A DNA stretch of 64,000 nt from Mycobacterium sp. E787 (GCF_001668725.1 NZ_LZKL01000091.1:1-64000), one strand, 5' to 3'. Shown: positions 17,539 to 26,123, numbered from the stretch's first letter. Numbers and translations are program-made. The notes: generated by a model from the letters alone, not told the origin.

Positions 17539-17997
17539 TCAATCGGAGGACGCGTCGGCCTCACTGGAGAGCAACGTCTGCAGGGTTTCGCGCAGTTCGC
17601 CCAACCGTTGCGGCCCCAGTACCTCTTTCCAGCGCTGCTCCAAAGCGACTGCGTTGGAACGCATCACGCGCAGCGCCTCGCGGCCGCGCGGCGTCAGCTC
17701 GATGATCCGGGCTCGGGCGTCGGCGGGATCGATCACCCGGGTGACATAGCCGTGCCGCTCCAGGCTGGCTATCCCCTGGGCCACCGCCTGGCGGCTCACC
17801 CTGAGCCGGTCGGCCAGATCCGACGCGTGCAGTCCGCCGGCCGCCAGGGGCACCAGGGCAACCGCTTGCGCCGGGCGGATGCCGTCGAGTCCGGCGACGG
17901 CGAAGGCCGCCCTCAACCGCGGCGCCCCCGAGGCGGCCACCAAATTCACCAGCGCCGGGACGGTGGGCTTCCACTCGGCATCGGCAACGCGTCGCAT
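17539..17997 (-). CDS. MarR-family transcriptional regulator
   Basis: A regulator of 152 residues. The winged-helix core is HASDLADRLRVSRQAVAQGI, followed by a wing YVTRVIDPADARARIIELT and flanking dimerisation helices. The ATG at 17997 is preceded by a perfect 21-bp palindrome in the 75-bp gap to the divergent esterase gene, so it probably represses both. No clear Shine-Dalgarno precedes the start, which allows a leaderless mRNA. The ligand is unknown. Confidence 0.86.
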   Translation of the reverse strand: MRRVADAEWKPTVPALVNLVAASGAPRLRAAFAVAGLDGIRPAQAVALVPLAAGGLHASDLADRLRVSRQAVAQGIASLERHGYVTRVIDPADARARIIELTPRGREALRVMRSNAVALEQRWKEVLGPQRLGELRETLQTLLSSEADASSD

Positions 17998-18024
17998 GCA
18001 AACGAGTGTGCCACTCCAGCGGAG

Positions 18025-18045
18025 TTTGACAAGCTGCTTGTCAAA
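18025..18045. promoter_or_regulatory. Perfect 21-bp palindromic MarR operator
   Basis: The arms TTTGACAAGC and GCTTGTCAAA flank a single central T. The site lies in the 75-bp gap between the marR-like start and the esterase start. The TTGACA inside the left arm also resembles a -35 box facing the esterase, so a bound protein would block that promoter. Its size and symmetry fit a MarR dimer. Confidence 0.75.
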
Positions 18046-18072
18046 TATTGCGATCGGTGCCACCATGGCTCC

Positions 18073-19015
18073 ATGCGGTCGCCACACGCTCGGGCACTCG
18101 TCGTCGGTCTCCTCTCGGTCTTGGCGGTCGTGCTCGGCGGTTGTGTGGGCGGCGGGCACGCGTTGGGATCCCCCGGTTCCCAATCGATTCCGGTCGGGCA
18201 GTCCACCCAGACGATCGACTCGGGCGGCGTCGACCGGACCTTTCACCTGTACCGGCCTCAGGGCCTGCCGGACGCGGTACCGCTCGTGGTGATGCTGCAC
18301 GGCGGGTTCGGCAACGGCGCCCAGGCCGAGCGGTCCTACAACTGGGACGCCGAGGCCGACAACGGGCACTTCCTGGTCGCCTACCCCGACGGCCTCAATC
18401 GCGCCTGGAATGCCGGGACGTGCTGCGGGCAACCGCAGCGCGACAACGTCGACGACGTCGGTTTCCTGACCTCGATGGTCGGAGCCATCGAGCGGGAAAT
18501 TCCGATCGATCGCGCGCGCGTCTACGCCACCGGCATGTCGAACGGGGCCATGATGGCGCTTCGGCTGGGCTGCCAGACCGACACCTTCGCCGCCATCGGC
18601 CCCGGTGGCCGGCACGCTGCTGACCGACTGTTCCCAGGCGCGTCCGACATCCGTGCTACAGATCCACGGCACCGCCGACGACCGGGTCCCCTACACCGGC
18701 GGACCCGGAAAAGCCTTCGCTATCAACGGAAATCCCCGCGTCGACGGGCCCTCGGTGGAGGCGGTCAACGCCACCTGGCGGTCCATCGACGGGTGCGGAC
18801 CACCGACGTCGACCACCGCCGGCAGCGTGACCACCCAAACGGCGGGGTGCCCGGACGGACGCACGGTGGAGCTCATCTCGGTCGCGGGCGCCGGCCATCA
18901 ATGGCCCGGCGGCCAGCCCAGCCCGCTCGCCGAGCTCGCCGGGATTCCCGAGCCGTCGACGGCGCTCAACGCCACCGACACCGTCTGGCAATTCCTTGCC
19001 CAGCAGCATCGGTGA
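18073..19015 (+). pseudogene. Frameshifted secreted lipoprotein esterase (PHB-depolymerase type, LpqP/LpqC-like)
   Basis: The first frame encodes a lipoprotein signal (lipobox LGGC near residue 24), then PLVVMLHGGFGNGAQAE, the oxyanion region, and the nucleophile elbow GMSNGAMMALRLGC. At about 18604 the frame is lost. The neighbouring frame resumes with VAGTLLTDCSQARPTSVLQI, HGTADDRVPY and the late AGAGHQWPGG, which carries the catalytic His. One extra G in the cccggtgg run explains the shift; with it removed the protein is 313 residues. Either the gene is inactivated or this is a base-calling error. The start follows a MarR-type palindrome. Confidence 0.82.
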
Positions 19016-19036
19016 GACCGCGGACGGCGCGCCGGG

Positions 19037-19699
19037 CTAGATATCTTCAGCGCCCGCACTGCTATTCGGTGGCGTGAGTCGGCGTTCAAGCGCGCCCGTG
19101 ATGTCGGTCGTGGTCACGACGAGGGCGATCATGAATTCGATCAGCTGGTCTTGGCTGACATTGACCTGGTGTCGGTACCACTGGGTGGTCAGTTCGAGGA
19201 GGCCACCAACGACCGTCAGCGCGGTCAGCGTGACGTTGTCGTCGCTTCCGGCGGCGTCGCCGAGGAGGGCCCGCACCTGACTGACCACGATGCCGGCGAG
19301 GACCTCGATCACCTCGTGGCGACGGCCCGAGAGCGCCTCGGCCGTCTGCAGCTCGATCAGTAACCGTGGTCGCCGTGAGTCCTCGCCGAGGAAGTCGAAC
19401 GCGAACTCGAGGACGGCCCGGGCGCGGGCTTCGAGTTGGTGCGGTGAGTTGGCGACCGTCGCCATGATTCCCGTCAGCGCCAGGGTGAACTGGTCATCGA
19501 AAGTCGCGATCAGCAGCTCATGGCAGTCGCGGAAGCTCTCGTAGAAATACCGATCGTTCAGACCGGCTCTCGCGCTGACGGCCCGGACGCGCAGATTGCT
19601 CACACCGTGCTCGGCGACCGTGTCGAGGGCGGCGTCGATGAGTTGCCGGCGGCGCTGCTCACGTCGTTGCTCGGCGGTCAGACCACGATGCACTGCCAT
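19037..19699 (-). CDS. TetR-family regulator of the adjacent mmpL
   Basis: A regulator of 220 residues. The N-terminal HTH reads RRQLIDAALDTVAEHGVSNL, RVRAVSARAGLNDRYFYESF. The C-terminal ligand domain is helical and ends with a polar tail. The ATG at 19699 faces the MmpL gene across about 190 bp that hold two inverted repeats with the same half-site, TTGGTGA, so it very probably represses both. Regulators of this kind often sense the molecule the pump exports. Confidence 0.88.
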   Translation of the reverse strand: MAVHRGLTAEQRREQRRRQLIDAALDTVAEHGVSNLRVRAVSARAGLNDRYFYESFRDCHELLIATFDDQFTLALTGIMATVANSPHQLEARARAVLEFAFDFLGEDSRRPRLLIELQTAEALSGRRHEVIEVLAGIVVSQVRALLGDAAGSDDNVTLTALTVVGGLLELTTQWYRHQVNVSQDQLIEFMIALVVTTTDITGALERRLTPPNSSAGAEDI

Positions 19700-19747
19700 A
19701 CCTGCGTTGAACCCTCCAATCCGGCCCGGACTTGCGCTCGCGCCCAA

Positions 19748-19771
19748 CTTTGGTGAAGGATATCACCAAAG
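19748..19771. promoter_or_regulatory. Operator 1 of TetR/mmpL region
   Basis: CTTTGGTGA-N6-TCACCAAAG is a perfect inverted repeat. It shares the TTTGGTGA half-site with the next repeat, whose first arm starts only four bases downstream. It is 48 bases from the tetR start. Confidence 0.7.
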
Positions 19772-19775
19772 CAGT

Positions 19776-19795
19776 TTGGTGAAGCACTTCACCAA
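19776..19795. promoter_or_regulatory. Operator 2 of TetR/mmpL region
   Basis: TTGGTGAAG-CA-CTTCACCAA is a perfect inverted repeat with the same half-site as operator 1 but a different centre. Two adjacent sites suggest cooperative binding of two dimers, as in several TetR systems. It ends just before the candidate leader ORF that precedes mmpL. Confidence 0.7.
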
Positions 19796-19814
19796 TATGA
19801 CAGGGGGCGTAGGG

Positions 19815-19895
19815 ATGGAAAGTCCGATCTTTCTTCAGCCGGTGCACGTGCCGGGCGGGTGCGGACTGCTGCGGAATCGCCGGGGGCGGCGATGA
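19815..19895 (+). CDS. Possible 26-residue leader ORF coupled to mmpL
   Basis: A short frame beginning MESPIFLQPV and ending NRRGRR. An AGGGGGCGTAGGG stretch directly precedes it, and the stop overlaps the mmpL ATG at 19892 (ATGA). An in-frame ATG at 19797 would lengthen it by six residues. The arrangement would let translation of this peptide deliver ribosomes to mmpL. The alternative is that mmpL begins at the GTG 19859 and this frame is chance. Nothing in the peptide suggests a function. Confidence 0.35.
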   Translation: MESPIFLQPVHVPGGCGLLRNRRGRR

Positions 19896-22800
19896 CGGGG
19901 GCCGGCAGCGGTGCGACGGCGACCGTCGAGGCGCCGCGTCGTGATGCCGGGCCGCGCCGACGCAGCGGTGAGTACAGTGCGCGCCTTGCCGCGTTGGGCC
20001 AGTTCACCCTTCGCCACAAAGCTTTGGTGATCGGGGCGTGGATCGGCGCCGCTGCCGTCCTCGCCGTCATCTTCCCGCAGTTAGAGGCCGTGGTCCGACA
20101 GCAATCGGTACAACTTTTGCCGAATGACACGGGGTCGTTTCAAGCGCTCGACCGCATGACGACGGCGTTCGGCGAGCGGGGCGCCAAGACCTCGATTGTC
20201 GTCGCGATGGAAGACCCGGCGGGGCTGACCCCGTCGGCGCGGCAACGCTACAACAACCTCGTGGCCGCCCTGCGCGCCGACAAACCGCACATCCTGCTGG
20301 TGCAGGACCTCCTTGCGGACCCGACTACCCGGACGCAGGCGGTGAGCAAAGATGGCAGAGCCTGGTTCCTGCCGGTCGGAATCGCCGGCACGCTGGGCGA
20401 CCCCCGGGCGGCCGAGTCCGTCGACGCCGTGCGCGCGATCGCATCCACCCAGTTCGCCGGATCCTCGACGATCGCCTACGTCACAGGCCCGGCTGCGACA
20501 TTCCGCGATCAGATCGCCTCGGGCGAACGGGAGTTGCTCATCATCTCGGTCGCGACCGCGGCACTCATCGCGGTCATCCTGCTGCTGGTCTATCGCTCGG
20601 TGGCCACCGCCGTGCTACCACTGCTGGTCATCGCCGCGAGCCTGGCCGTCGGCCGGGGCGTCCTGTCGGCACTGGGTGAATTCGGCGTGCCGGTTTCGCA
20701 GTTCACCGTCGCTTTCATGACCGCCGTTCTCCTGGGCGCCGGCACCGACTACAGCGTGTTCCTGATCAGCCGCTACCACGAGCAGCGGCGAAACGGCACA
20801 GCCCCAGACCAGGCGATCGTCCACGCGTGCGGCAGCATCGGCCGCGTCATTCTGGCTTCCGCCGCCACGGTCGCTTTGGCGTTGGCGTCCATGGTGTTCG
20901 CGCGCCTGAGCGCCTTCCAAGGGGTTGGCCCCGCCTGCGCCGTTGCCGTGCTGATCGGGTTCCTGGCCACCGTCACGCTGTTGCCGCCGCTGCTGGCGCT
21001 CGCCGCGAAACGCGGCATCGCCGAGCCCCGCGCCGATTTGTCCCGCCGGTATTGGAACCGCATTGGCGTATTGGTCGTGCGACGGCCGGCGCCGTTGCTG
21101 GCCGCAAGCCTCGTGATACTGCTTGCCCTCTCCGCCGTCGTGGTCACCATGACGATCAGCTACGACGACCGCAAAGGGCAACCCGCCGGCACCGCGAGCA
21201 ACCGCGGCTACCAGCTGTTGGATCGCCACTTCCCCAAAGACACCGTCGTCGGCGAATTCCTGCTGGTGCAATCCGGCACCGACCTGCGCACGGCGAAAGG
21301 GCTGGCCGACCTCGACGCGCTGGCGTCGCGGGTCGCCCAGCTGCCCGGGGTCATCCGCGTCTCCGGCGTCACCCGCCCAACCGGGAACCGGCTCGATCAA
21401 GCGCAATTGTCTTGGCAGAACGGGCGAATCGGCGACAAGATGGCAAGCGCGGCCGCCGACGGGGAAGCCCACAAAGACGACCTCGCGAAGCTCACCACCG
21501 GAGCCGACCAACTCGCCGCGGGCCTGGGCCAGCTCGACACCACACTGCGTCGCGCACTGACGCCGCTGACGGGCCTGTTGAAGCAAGCTCAAAACGCGGG
21601 CCAAAGGCTGGAGAGCGGCCGCCCCCTGCTGCAACAACTCGACGCCACCGCACCCGCTGTCGATCAAGCCGTACATAGCGGCGCCGGGCTGGGGCCCCTC
21701 GCCCGACAGGCCGCCACCGCCATTGCCACAATCGAACCCCTCGTCGAAAGCCTCAATACCTCGGCATGGTGCGCGACCATGCCGCAATGCGCGCAACTGC
21801 GCGACGAAACCCGGGTACTCGTCACGCTGCGCAACGACGGATTCTTCGACGAGGTCGCCGGTCTCAGTGACCAATTCGGCCAAACCGCCACTCTCGCCGG
21901 CACCCTCAGTGACGTCCAAAACGCCGCCAGCACCATGCGGCAAGCCCTCGGCGCGGCAGGCGACCCCGGCGACATCGTCGGCAACGTCCACCGCCTGCAG
22001 GATGGTGTCGGCCGGCTCGCCTCGGGCGCCCGGGCGCTGGCCGCCGGCGTGCGTGCGCTCGCCGACAGCAACATTCAACTGCTCAGCGGCATGAGCCAAG
22101 TCGCCGCCCAGCTACAGAACTCCGCCCGCGCAACCTCGGGCTCGGACGCCGCCTCGGGGTTCTATCTCCCCCCCGCCACATTCGAAAATCGCCAATTCAG
22201 CGACGTGGCGCGCCAATTCATTTCCCCCGACGGCCGCACCGCCCGATTCGCCGTCACAACCTCGTACGATCCCTACTCCGGCGAGGCGATGGCCCTGAAC
22301 CACGCGATCATCGACGCGGCGAACGCGGCCAGGCCCAACACCTCGCTGGCCGGCGCCACCGTCTCCATGGCCGGGTTCACCGCCGTCAACTCCGACCTCC
22401 AGCACCTGCTGTCCGCGGACTTCAGCCGCCTTGCCGCCGCTACCCTGCTGATCGTCGGCGTCGTCCTGATCCCGCTGCTGCGCGCCGTTGTCGCCCCGCT
22501 CTACCTGCTGGGCACCGTGGTGTTGAACTACTTCGCCGCCCTGGGCCTGGGAGTGCTGGTCTTCCAGTACGGATTCGGCCACGCCATCGCCTGGCCGGTG
22601 CCGCTTCTGGCGTTCATCCTGCTGATCGCGGTCGGCGCCGACTACAACATGCTGGTGATCTCCCGCCTGCGCGAAGAATCGGGCCGCAACATGCGCGTCG
22701 GCGTCCTGCGGACCGTGACCAGCACCGGCTCCGTCATCACCTCGGCGGGGCTGATCTTCGCCGCAAGCATGTTCGGACTCATGATCGGATCGCTCGACAT

Positions 22801-22924
22801 GATGATCCAGGCCGGGTTCATCATCGGCTGCGGGATCCTGCTGGACACTTTCGTCGTCCGGACGCTCACCGTCCCCGCGATCGCCACGCTCGTACGCGAG
22901 AGGAGCTGGTGGCCACATCGATGA
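19892..22924 (+). CDS. MmpL-family RND transporter
   Basis: A membrane transporter of about 1010 residues. Two RND halves each have a first helix, a large periplasmic loop and five further helices. The membrane proton-relay motifs are GAGTDYSVFLISRYHE in the first half and VGADYNMLVISRLREE in the second. The second periplasmic loop is long, helical and Ala/Gln-rich. Mycobacterial relatives export lipids, siderophores or drugs. The ATG at 19892 overlaps a short upstream frame; a GTG at 19859 would add 11 residues. No mmpS partner is adjacent. The divergent TetR gene is the likely regulator. The substrate is unknown. Confidence 0.92.
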   Translation: MTGAGSGATATVEAPRRDAGPRRRSGEYSARLAALGQFTLRHKALVIGAWIGAAAVLAVIFPQLEAVVRQQSVQLLPNDTGSFQALDRMTTAFGERGAKTSIVVAMEDPAGLTPSARQRYNNLVAALRADKPHILLVQDLLADPTTRTQAVSKDGRAWFLPVGIAGTLGDPRAAESVDAVRAIASTQFAGSSTIAYVTGPAATFRDQIASGERELLIISVATAALIAVILLLVYRSVATAVLPLLVIAASLAVGRGVLSALGEFGVPVSQFTVAFMTAVLLGAGTDYSVFLISRYHEQRRNGTAPDQAIVHACGSIGRVILASAATVALALASMVFARLSAFQGVGPACAVAVLIGFLATVTLLPPLLALAAKRGIAEPRADLSRRYWNRIGVLVVRRPAPLLAASLVILLALSAVVVTMTISYDDRKGQPAGTASNRGYQLLDRHFPKDTVVGEFLLVQSGTDLRTAKGLADLDALASRVAQLPGVIRVSGVTRPTGNRLDQAQLSWQNGRIGDKMASAAADGEAHKDDLAKLTTGADQLAAGLGQLDTTLRRALTPLTGLLKQAQNAGQRLESGRPLLQQLDATAPAVDQAVHSGAGLGPLARQAATAIATIEPLVESLNTSAWCATMPQCAQLRDETRVLVTLRNDGFFDEVAGLSDQFGQTATLAGTLSDVQNAASTMRQALGAAGDPGDIVGNVHRLQDGVGRLASGARALAAGVRALADSNIQLLSGMSQVAAQLQNSARATSGSDAASGFYLPPATFENRQFSDVARQFISPDGRTARFAVTTSYDPYSGEAMALNHAIIDAANAARPNTSLAGATVSMAGFTAVNSDLQHLLSADFSRLAAATLLIVGVVLIPLLRAVVAPLYLLGTVVLNYFAALGLGVLVFQYGFGHAIAWPVPLLAFILLIAVGADYNMLVISRLREESGRNMRVGVLRTVTSTGSVITSAGLIFAASMFGLMIGSLDMMIQAGFIIGCGILLDTFVVRTLTVPAIATLVRERSWWPHR

Positions 22925-22973
22925 GGAGCTTCTGCCCGACGCGCGCGGCGATGCCGGCAGATACGCTGCCCGT

Positions 22974-23471
22974 ATGCGAACTGGGCTGGCATCCCCGTTG
23001 TTTCGGGTGGTCTACAGGCTCAGCCTGACGCTGGGCGCCGTGGCGGCGATGTGGCTATTGGTCAGTTATGCGGTGGCGAAGGTCGTGCAGCACGACCCAC
23101 GGCTGCGACCCACATTGCTCAAGCCGTACAACAAGGTCATTCGCCCGATTGCGGGCAGGCCGCATTCACCGTATGCGCTCCTCGAACACGTCGGGCGTCG
23201 TACCGGTCGCACGTACGTGACACCCGTGGGCGCCTTCCCTTACGAGGGCGGGTTCGTCATCGGGTTGTCGTATGGCGCCGACGTGGATTGGTGCCGAAAC
23301 CTCATGGCTTCCGGTCGCGCGGCCCTGACGTGGCACGGGCGCACCTTCAGCCTCGAACGCCCGGAGATCATCCCCATGAGCCCGGCTGTGCTGCAAGCAG
23401 TTCCATCATATTTCCGGCTGCCGGCACGGGAGCTCAAGCAGTTCGTGTGGCTGCATCCGCCAAGCGCCTGA
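22974..23471 (+). CDS. Deazaflavin (F420)-dependent nitroreductase-family protein
   Basis: A protein of 165 residues of the DDN/Rv3547-like group. An N-terminal hydrophobic helix (LTLGAVAAMWLLVSYAVA) is followed by the split-barrel core: YALLEHVGRRTGRTYVTPVG, FVIGLSYGADVDWCRNLMAS. Family members use reduced F420 to reduce quinones or nitro compounds. The gene follows mmpL by 49 bp and may be cotranscribed. It ends one base before the stop codon of the convergent TetR gene. Confidence 0.82.
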   Translation: MRTGLASPLFRVVYRLSLTLGAVAAMWLLVSYAVAKVVQHDPRLRPTLLKPYNKVIRPIAGRPHSPYALLEHVGRRTGRTYVTPVGAFPYEGGFVIGLSYGADVDWCRNLMASGRAALTWHGRTFSLERPEIIPMSPAVLQAVPSYFRLPARELKQFVWLHPPSA

Positions 23472-24077
23472 CTACCCGTTCAGCATCGCGTCGATGAGCC
23501 GGTGCAGCACCTCTCCGGTCTCGCGCCGCGCGCGTTTCGGGTCGTCGGCGGTGGCGATGACCATGGCCGCCTCGTCGAGCGCGCCGATGAGTATGTGCGC
23601 CAACGGTCGCATCGGTTGCTCGGCCAGCTGGCCGGCCTTGACGGCCTCGGCGAGCAGCTGTTCGGTCATGCCCAGGCTGTAGCGCTGGGCGACGTCGCGG
23701 AAGGCGGGCCAGCCGAGCACGCTGGGCGCATCCAGCAAGATCAGCTGGCGCACCTCCGGGTCGCCGGAGACGTCGAGCCAGGCATCGACGGCGGCCCGGA
23801 TCGCGTCCGCGGGCGTCGTCGCCCCCGACTCGGCCACCAGCGTCGCCATCCGGGCCATCACGTCCTGCTCGACGGCCTCGACCACCTCACTGAAAAGCGT
23901 TGCCTTATCGGCGAACTGGTGGTACATCGCGCCGCGGGTAACGCCCGCGGTCGCGACGATCTCCGGGGTCCCGACCTCGGCGTACCCGCGCAGGCCCCAC
24001 AGCTTGCGGGCAGCCGAGATCAGCGCGTCGCGGGTCGCCGCGGAGCGCTCCTCCTGGGTCCGTCTCTTGATTTCCAT
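23472..24077 (-). CDS. TetR-family regulator
   Basis: A regulator of 201 residues with the HTH EIVATAGVTRGAMYHQFADK (about 36-55) and a helical ligand-binding domain. The start at 24077 lies 14 bases from an 11/12-matched inverted repeat, and the divergent alpha/beta hydrolase begins on the other side. Simple local autorepression with control of the hydrolase and the following SDR is likely. The convergent neighbour ends one base before this gene's stop codon. Confidence 0.88.
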   Translation of the reverse strand: MEIKRRTQEERSAATRDALISAARKLWGLRGYAEVGTPEIVATAGVTRGAMYHQFADKATLFSEVVEAVEQDVMARMATLVAESGATTPADAIRAAVDAWLDVSGDPEVRQLILLDAPSVLGWPAFRDVAQRYSLGMTEQLLAEAVKAGQLAEQPMRPLAHILIGALDEAAMVIATADDPKRARRETGEVLHRLIDAMLNG

Positions 24078-24091
24078 ACAGCCTGTTGGTA

Positions 24092-24120
24092 ACTTACGAA
24101 CAGACAGCCTGTTTGTAAGT
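24092..24120. promoter_or_regulatory. TetR operator between regulator and hydrolase
   Basis: ACTTACGAACAG-N5-CTGTTTGTAAGT is an inverted repeat with 11 of 12 pairs matched. A further partial copy of the half-site, CTGTTGGTAA, overlaps the regulator side at 24083-24092. Placement between two divergent starts is as expected for a TetR operator. Confidence 0.72.
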
Positions 24121-24142
24121 GTATCTCGAAGGTGGGTCAGCT

Positions 24143-24973
24143 ATGTCGACGATCGACATTAATGCCGGAACCATTCATTACGAAGCAACCGGCCCCGAGA
24201 ACGGCAGGCCCGTGGTGTTCGTGCACGGGTACATGATGGGCGGCCAACTCTGGCGCCAGGTCAGTGAACGGCTCGCGCGGCTCGGCCTGCGCTGCATCGC
24301 CCCGACCTGGCCGCTGGGCGCGCACCCGCAGCCCCTGCGCCCCGGCGCCGACCGCACCATCACCGGCGTGGCCGGCATCGTCGCCGATGTGCTTGCCGCG
24401 CTCGAGCTCGAGGACGTGGTGCTGGTCGGCAACGACACCGGCGGGGTCGTCACGCAACTCGTCGCGGTGCACCGTCCCGAGCGGCTGGGCGCGCTCGTGC
24501 TCACCAGTTGCGATGCCTTCGAACACTTTCCGCCGCCGATCCTCAAGCCGGTGATCCTGGCGGCCAAGTCCAAGACGATGTTCAAGGCGGTCGCCCAGGC
24601 CATGCGGGCGCCCGCCGCGCGCAAGCGCGCGTTCGACGGCCTGGCGCATCGCAACATCGACGACCTCACCCAGGCCTGGGTGCGCCCGGGGCTATCCGAT
24701 CCGGCCATCGCCGAAGACCTGCGCCGGTTCACCCTGTCGCTGCGCACCGAGGTAACCACCGGTGTCGCCGCCCGGCTGTCCGAGATCGAGATACCCACTC
24801 TCGTCGCCTGGTCGGCCGACGACGTGTTCTTCGAGCTTGGTGACGGCGAACGGCTGGCCGCGACCATCCCCAACGCCCGCCTCGAGGTCATCGAGGGGGC
24901 GCGCACCTTCTCGATGGTGGACCAGCCGCAACGGCTCGCCGACCTGCTGTCGTCCATCGCCGTGCGCACCTAG
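24143..24973 (+). CDS. Alpha/beta hydrolase with Asp nucleophile motif
   Basis: A hydrolase-fold protein of 276 residues. The oxyanion motif is VVFVHGYMMGG and the nucleophile elbow is VGNDTGG (Asp98), as in haloalkane dehalogenases and epoxide hydrolases rather than serine esterases. The acid loop is LVAWSADDVFFELGD. Where these enzymes usually carry the catalytic His (G-x-G-H), the sequence reads EGARTFSMVDQP, so the canonical base appears absent. The ATG at 24143 has GAAGG about a dozen bases upstream. It is divergent from the TetR gene and 36 bp upstream of an SDR. The activity is uncertain. Confidence 0.78.
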   Translation: MSTIDINAGTIHYEATGPENGRPVVFVHGYMMGGQLWRQVSERLARLGLRCIAPTWPLGAHPQPLRPGADRTITGVAGIVADVLAALELEDVVLVGNDTGGVVTQLVAVHRPERLGALVLTSCDAFEHFPPPILKPVILAAKSKTMFKAVAQAMRAPAARKRAFDGLAHRNIDDLTQAWVRPGLSDPAIAEDLRRFTLSLRTEVTTGVAARLSEIEIPTLVAWSADDVFFELGDGERLAATIPNARLEVIEGARTFSMVDQPQRLADLLSSIAVRT

Positions 24974-25009
24974 GGCCCGCCGGCGCTTGCGGGCGCTACG
25001 CTCTCGGTC

Positions 25010-25771
25010 ATGCAAAACGTGCTGCAGGGCCGGCGGATCCTGGTGACCGGCGGAGCGACCGGCATCGGCGCGGCCGCGATCGGGGTCCTCATCGACGCGG
25101 GGGCCGAGGTCGTCGGCACCTACCACCGGACCCCGCCGCCGGACGGCCTCGCGGCCACCTGGCTGCAGTGCGACGTTCGCGAGGCCGACGCCGTTTCGGC
25201 GATGGTCCAGCAGGCGGCCGAGCGGCTCGGCGGGCTCGACGTCCTGGTGAACGCCGCGGGGCTGTGGCAGGCCGGCATCCCTGGCTACATCGGCGTCGAC
25301 GACATCTCGTTCCTGCTCGACACCAACGTCAAAGCGACGATCCTCACCAACCAGGCCGCCTACGCGGTGATGAAGGGCCAAGATCCCAAGGGTGGCCGGA
25401 TCATCAACTTCGGATCATCCGAAGCCGTGATGGGCAGCGCCATCTCGGCGGTCTACGCCGCGACCAAGGGCGCGGTACAGGCGTGGACGCGATCGGCCGC
25501 GAAAGCCTGGGGCGCCGACAACATCACGGTCAATGCCTTGGCACCGGCGGTGCAGACACCCGGCTCCGCCCGCTTCCGGGAATTCCTCGGCCCGGAGGCC
25601 GGCGCCCTCATCGACCAACAGATGCAGATGATGATCCCGATCGGCGGGGCGCTGGGCGAGCCGGCGCGAGACGTGGGGCCGATGCTGGTCTTCCTGGCCG
25701 GCGCCGGTTCACACTTCATCACCGGGCAGCTGCTCGCCGTCGACGGGGGCCTGATGATGGTGGGCGGCTAG
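25010..25771 (+). CDS. SDR-family oxidoreductase
   Basis: A short-chain dehydrogenase of 253 residues. The nucleotide-binding motif is TGGATGIGAAA, the NAAG motif is VNAAGLW, and the catalytic centre is the Ser in FGSSEAV with YAATK. VDGG is near the C-terminus. It lies 36 bp behind the hydrolase and probably shares its TetR-controlled transcript. The substrate is unknown. Confidence 0.87.
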   Translation: MQNVLQGRRILVTGGATGIGAAAIGVLIDAGAEVVGTYHRTPPPDGLAATWLQCDVREADAVSAMVQQAAERLGGLDVLVNAAGLWQAGIPGYIGVDDISFLLDTNVKATILTNQAAYAVMKGQDPKGGRIINFGSSEAVMGSAISAVYAATKGAVQAWTRSAAKAWGADNITVNALAPAVQTPGSARFREFLGPEAGALIDQQMQMMIPIGGALGEPARDVGPMLVFLAGAGSHFITGQLLAVDGGLMMVGG

Positions 25772-25819
25772 CGTCGTGAGTCGTTAATCGGGGGGCCGGC
25801 CTCACTCAGGTTCGCCGAA

Positions 25820-25869
25820 CGTGGGGGATATGCACGAAAATCCTTGGAAAAGAGTGCATACGCCCCACG
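25820..25869. repeat. Long inverted repeat / stem-loop
   Basis: The left arm CGTGGGGGATATGCAC and right arm GTGCATACGCCCCACG pair at 14 of 16 positions, with the two mismatches together, around an 18-base A-rich loop. It starts 48 bases after the SDR stop. It could be a transcription terminator without a U-tract, a structured RNA or the relic of a mobile repeat. Confidence 0.6.
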
Positions 25870-26061
25870 CTCGACGCGGTCTGGGACCGTTCGGGATTGT
25901 GAGAATTCGCGACGGAATTGGCGCACTCGATTCCTCAGCACGACCAGCGACCTGTGCAGCTCGAACAGCATGAGCCAATGATGGCCCGCATATGCAACCA
26001 GACCGGTTATGTACACGGTCTTCGATGGGGAACCCTCGCCGAAATGGGCATGAAAACTTCT

Positions 26062-26078
26062 ACAACACAAGGTGTTGT
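26062..26078. promoter_or_regulatory. Inverted repeat upstream of acyl-CoA synthetase
   Basis: ACAACAC-AAG-GTGTTGT has perfect 7-bp arms, 90 bases before the synthetase start. It differs from the operator at 26124 and so would bind another regulator. Confidence 0.5.
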
Positions 26079-26123
26079 CACGCCTGCGGTCCGCCATAAC
26101 CGCGAGCGGAGCCGCCCGCTACT

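Noticed and set aside
25768..26097. 109-codon minus-strand frame in the intergenic gap
   Set aside because: No ribosome-binding site or recognisable pattern, and it spans the 50-bp stem-loop.
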